Of a DNA stretch of 64,000 bases, positions 63,724-64,000 are shown in pieces. The DNA is from Cellulomonas sp. KRMCY2 (GTDB taxonomy: Bacteria > Actinomycetota > Actinomycetes > Actinomycetales > Cellulomonadaceae). The stretch is taken from the NCBI RefSeq assembly GCF_000526515.1, contig NZ_JAGF01000001.1, positions 2,170,001 to 2,234,000 of the forward strand. Direction: 5' to 3'. The stretch's first letter is position 1; each line of letters opens with the position of its first letter. The position numbers and the translations under genes are program-made. The notes under the pieces are model-generated. The model ran no database searches, was not told where the DNA came from, and was given only the letters and a program-made list of their open reading frames with translations.

Positions 63724-64000
63724 ACGGCCCCCACGGGCCAGGCGCCGTTCGGGAAGGCGTCCGCTGCGGAGGCCGCACCCTTCATGGCGACGATCTGGGC
63801 CGTCTGCGCCGCGAGCAGGGCAGTCAGCGAGGCGATCGCCGCCCAGACCAGCGACCCGCTGACGGCCGCCTCCTCGAGGATGATGGCGACGCCGGCAGGC
63901 GAGAAGACGACGGAGCCGAAGGCCGCGATCGCAGCGGCGGCCGCAACGATGACCTTGACCAGGATGACGCCGAGCGCGACGTAGAAGGCGCAGCCCGCTG
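63720..64000 (-). CDS. 3' end of an unidentified small membrane protein gene (partial)
   Basis: The last 93 codons and the stop are visible; the start is outside the window. The part seen has a long hydrophobic run (VALGVILVKVIVAAAAAIAAFGSVVFSP) and a second one (GSLVWAAIASLTALLAAQTAQIVAM), then a short polar end. Codon third positions are strongly GC, as in real genes here. The stop overlaps the next start by four bases. Small paired membrane proteins of this sort occur beside WXG100 secretion genes, but that cannot be tested here. Confidence 0.6.
   Translation of the reverse strand, partial: AGCAFYVALGVILVKVIVAAAAAIAAFGSVVFSPAGVAIILEEAAVSGSLVWAAIASLTALLAAQTAQIVAMKGAASAADAFPNGAWPVGAV

Overview
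The window is GC-rich, densely coded DNA from an actinobacterium. Order and content (groES with a CIRCE box, a WhiD/WhiB3-type WhiB, a BldM-type regulator, guaB, guaB3, later guaA) match the conserved actinobacterial chromosome backbone. Together with the phosphoketolase-Pta-AckA route, several PTS systems and the high GC it points to the order Micrococcales, perhaps near Cellulomonadaceae; the genus is an inference only. I see no phage, insertion sequence, CRISPR array, rRNA or tRNA. At least ten genes start 6-8 bases after a -10 hexamer of the TANNNT type, so leaderless transcripts are a recurring trait.

Layout. 1-3.0 kb: PadR regulator, a GCS2-type carboxylate-amine ligase and a THUMP-like methyltransferase. 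3.0-10.4 kb: groES, whiB, a MerR-type regulator, a BldM homologue, guaB, an inositol-monophosphatase family gene, a DEDDh exonuclease and guaB3. 10.4-22.9 kb: two paralogous PTS operons. The first is a fructose system (1-phosphofructokinase, EIIA, EIIBC, HPr, enzyme I). The second is a mannitol-type hexitol system (DeoR regulator, PfkB kinase, EIIC, EIIB, EIIA, zinc dehydrogenase, a second HPr and a second enzyme I). In front of the first operon lies a 32-codon remnant of a DeoR gene, keeping the gene's two ends and the translational junction to the kinase.

23.0-32.3 kb: succinate-semialdehyde-type dehydrogenase, a TPR-GGDEF gene broken by a frameshift, then ackA, pta and xfp as one leftward operon (bifid-shunt style acetate and ATP formation) preceded by a DosR-like box. 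32.4-43.7 kb: SURF1 protein, ArfB, an acetyltransferase, a heterodimeric ABC exporter with one dead ATP site, a DUF3817 protein, guaA, a membrane GGDEF protein, a glycosyltransferase and a small membrane protein. 43.9-48.2 kb: envelope-stress module (PspC/toastrack protein, PspC-histidine kinase, response regulator).

48.3-57.9 kb: a leftward sulfur-assimilation operon of nine tightly packed genes (sulfite reductase, cysH, cysD, cysN, a sulfonate-type ABC importer, siroheme synthase, 7Fe ferredoxin). It is headed by a leaderless 47-codon open frame that ends in a Cys-rich tail and is followed by competing hairpins, which looks like a cysteine-responsive attenuator. 58.0-64.0 kb: polyphosphate kinase 2, a chemoreceptor, a PcrA/UvrD helicase and two small membrane genes, the last cut by the window edge.
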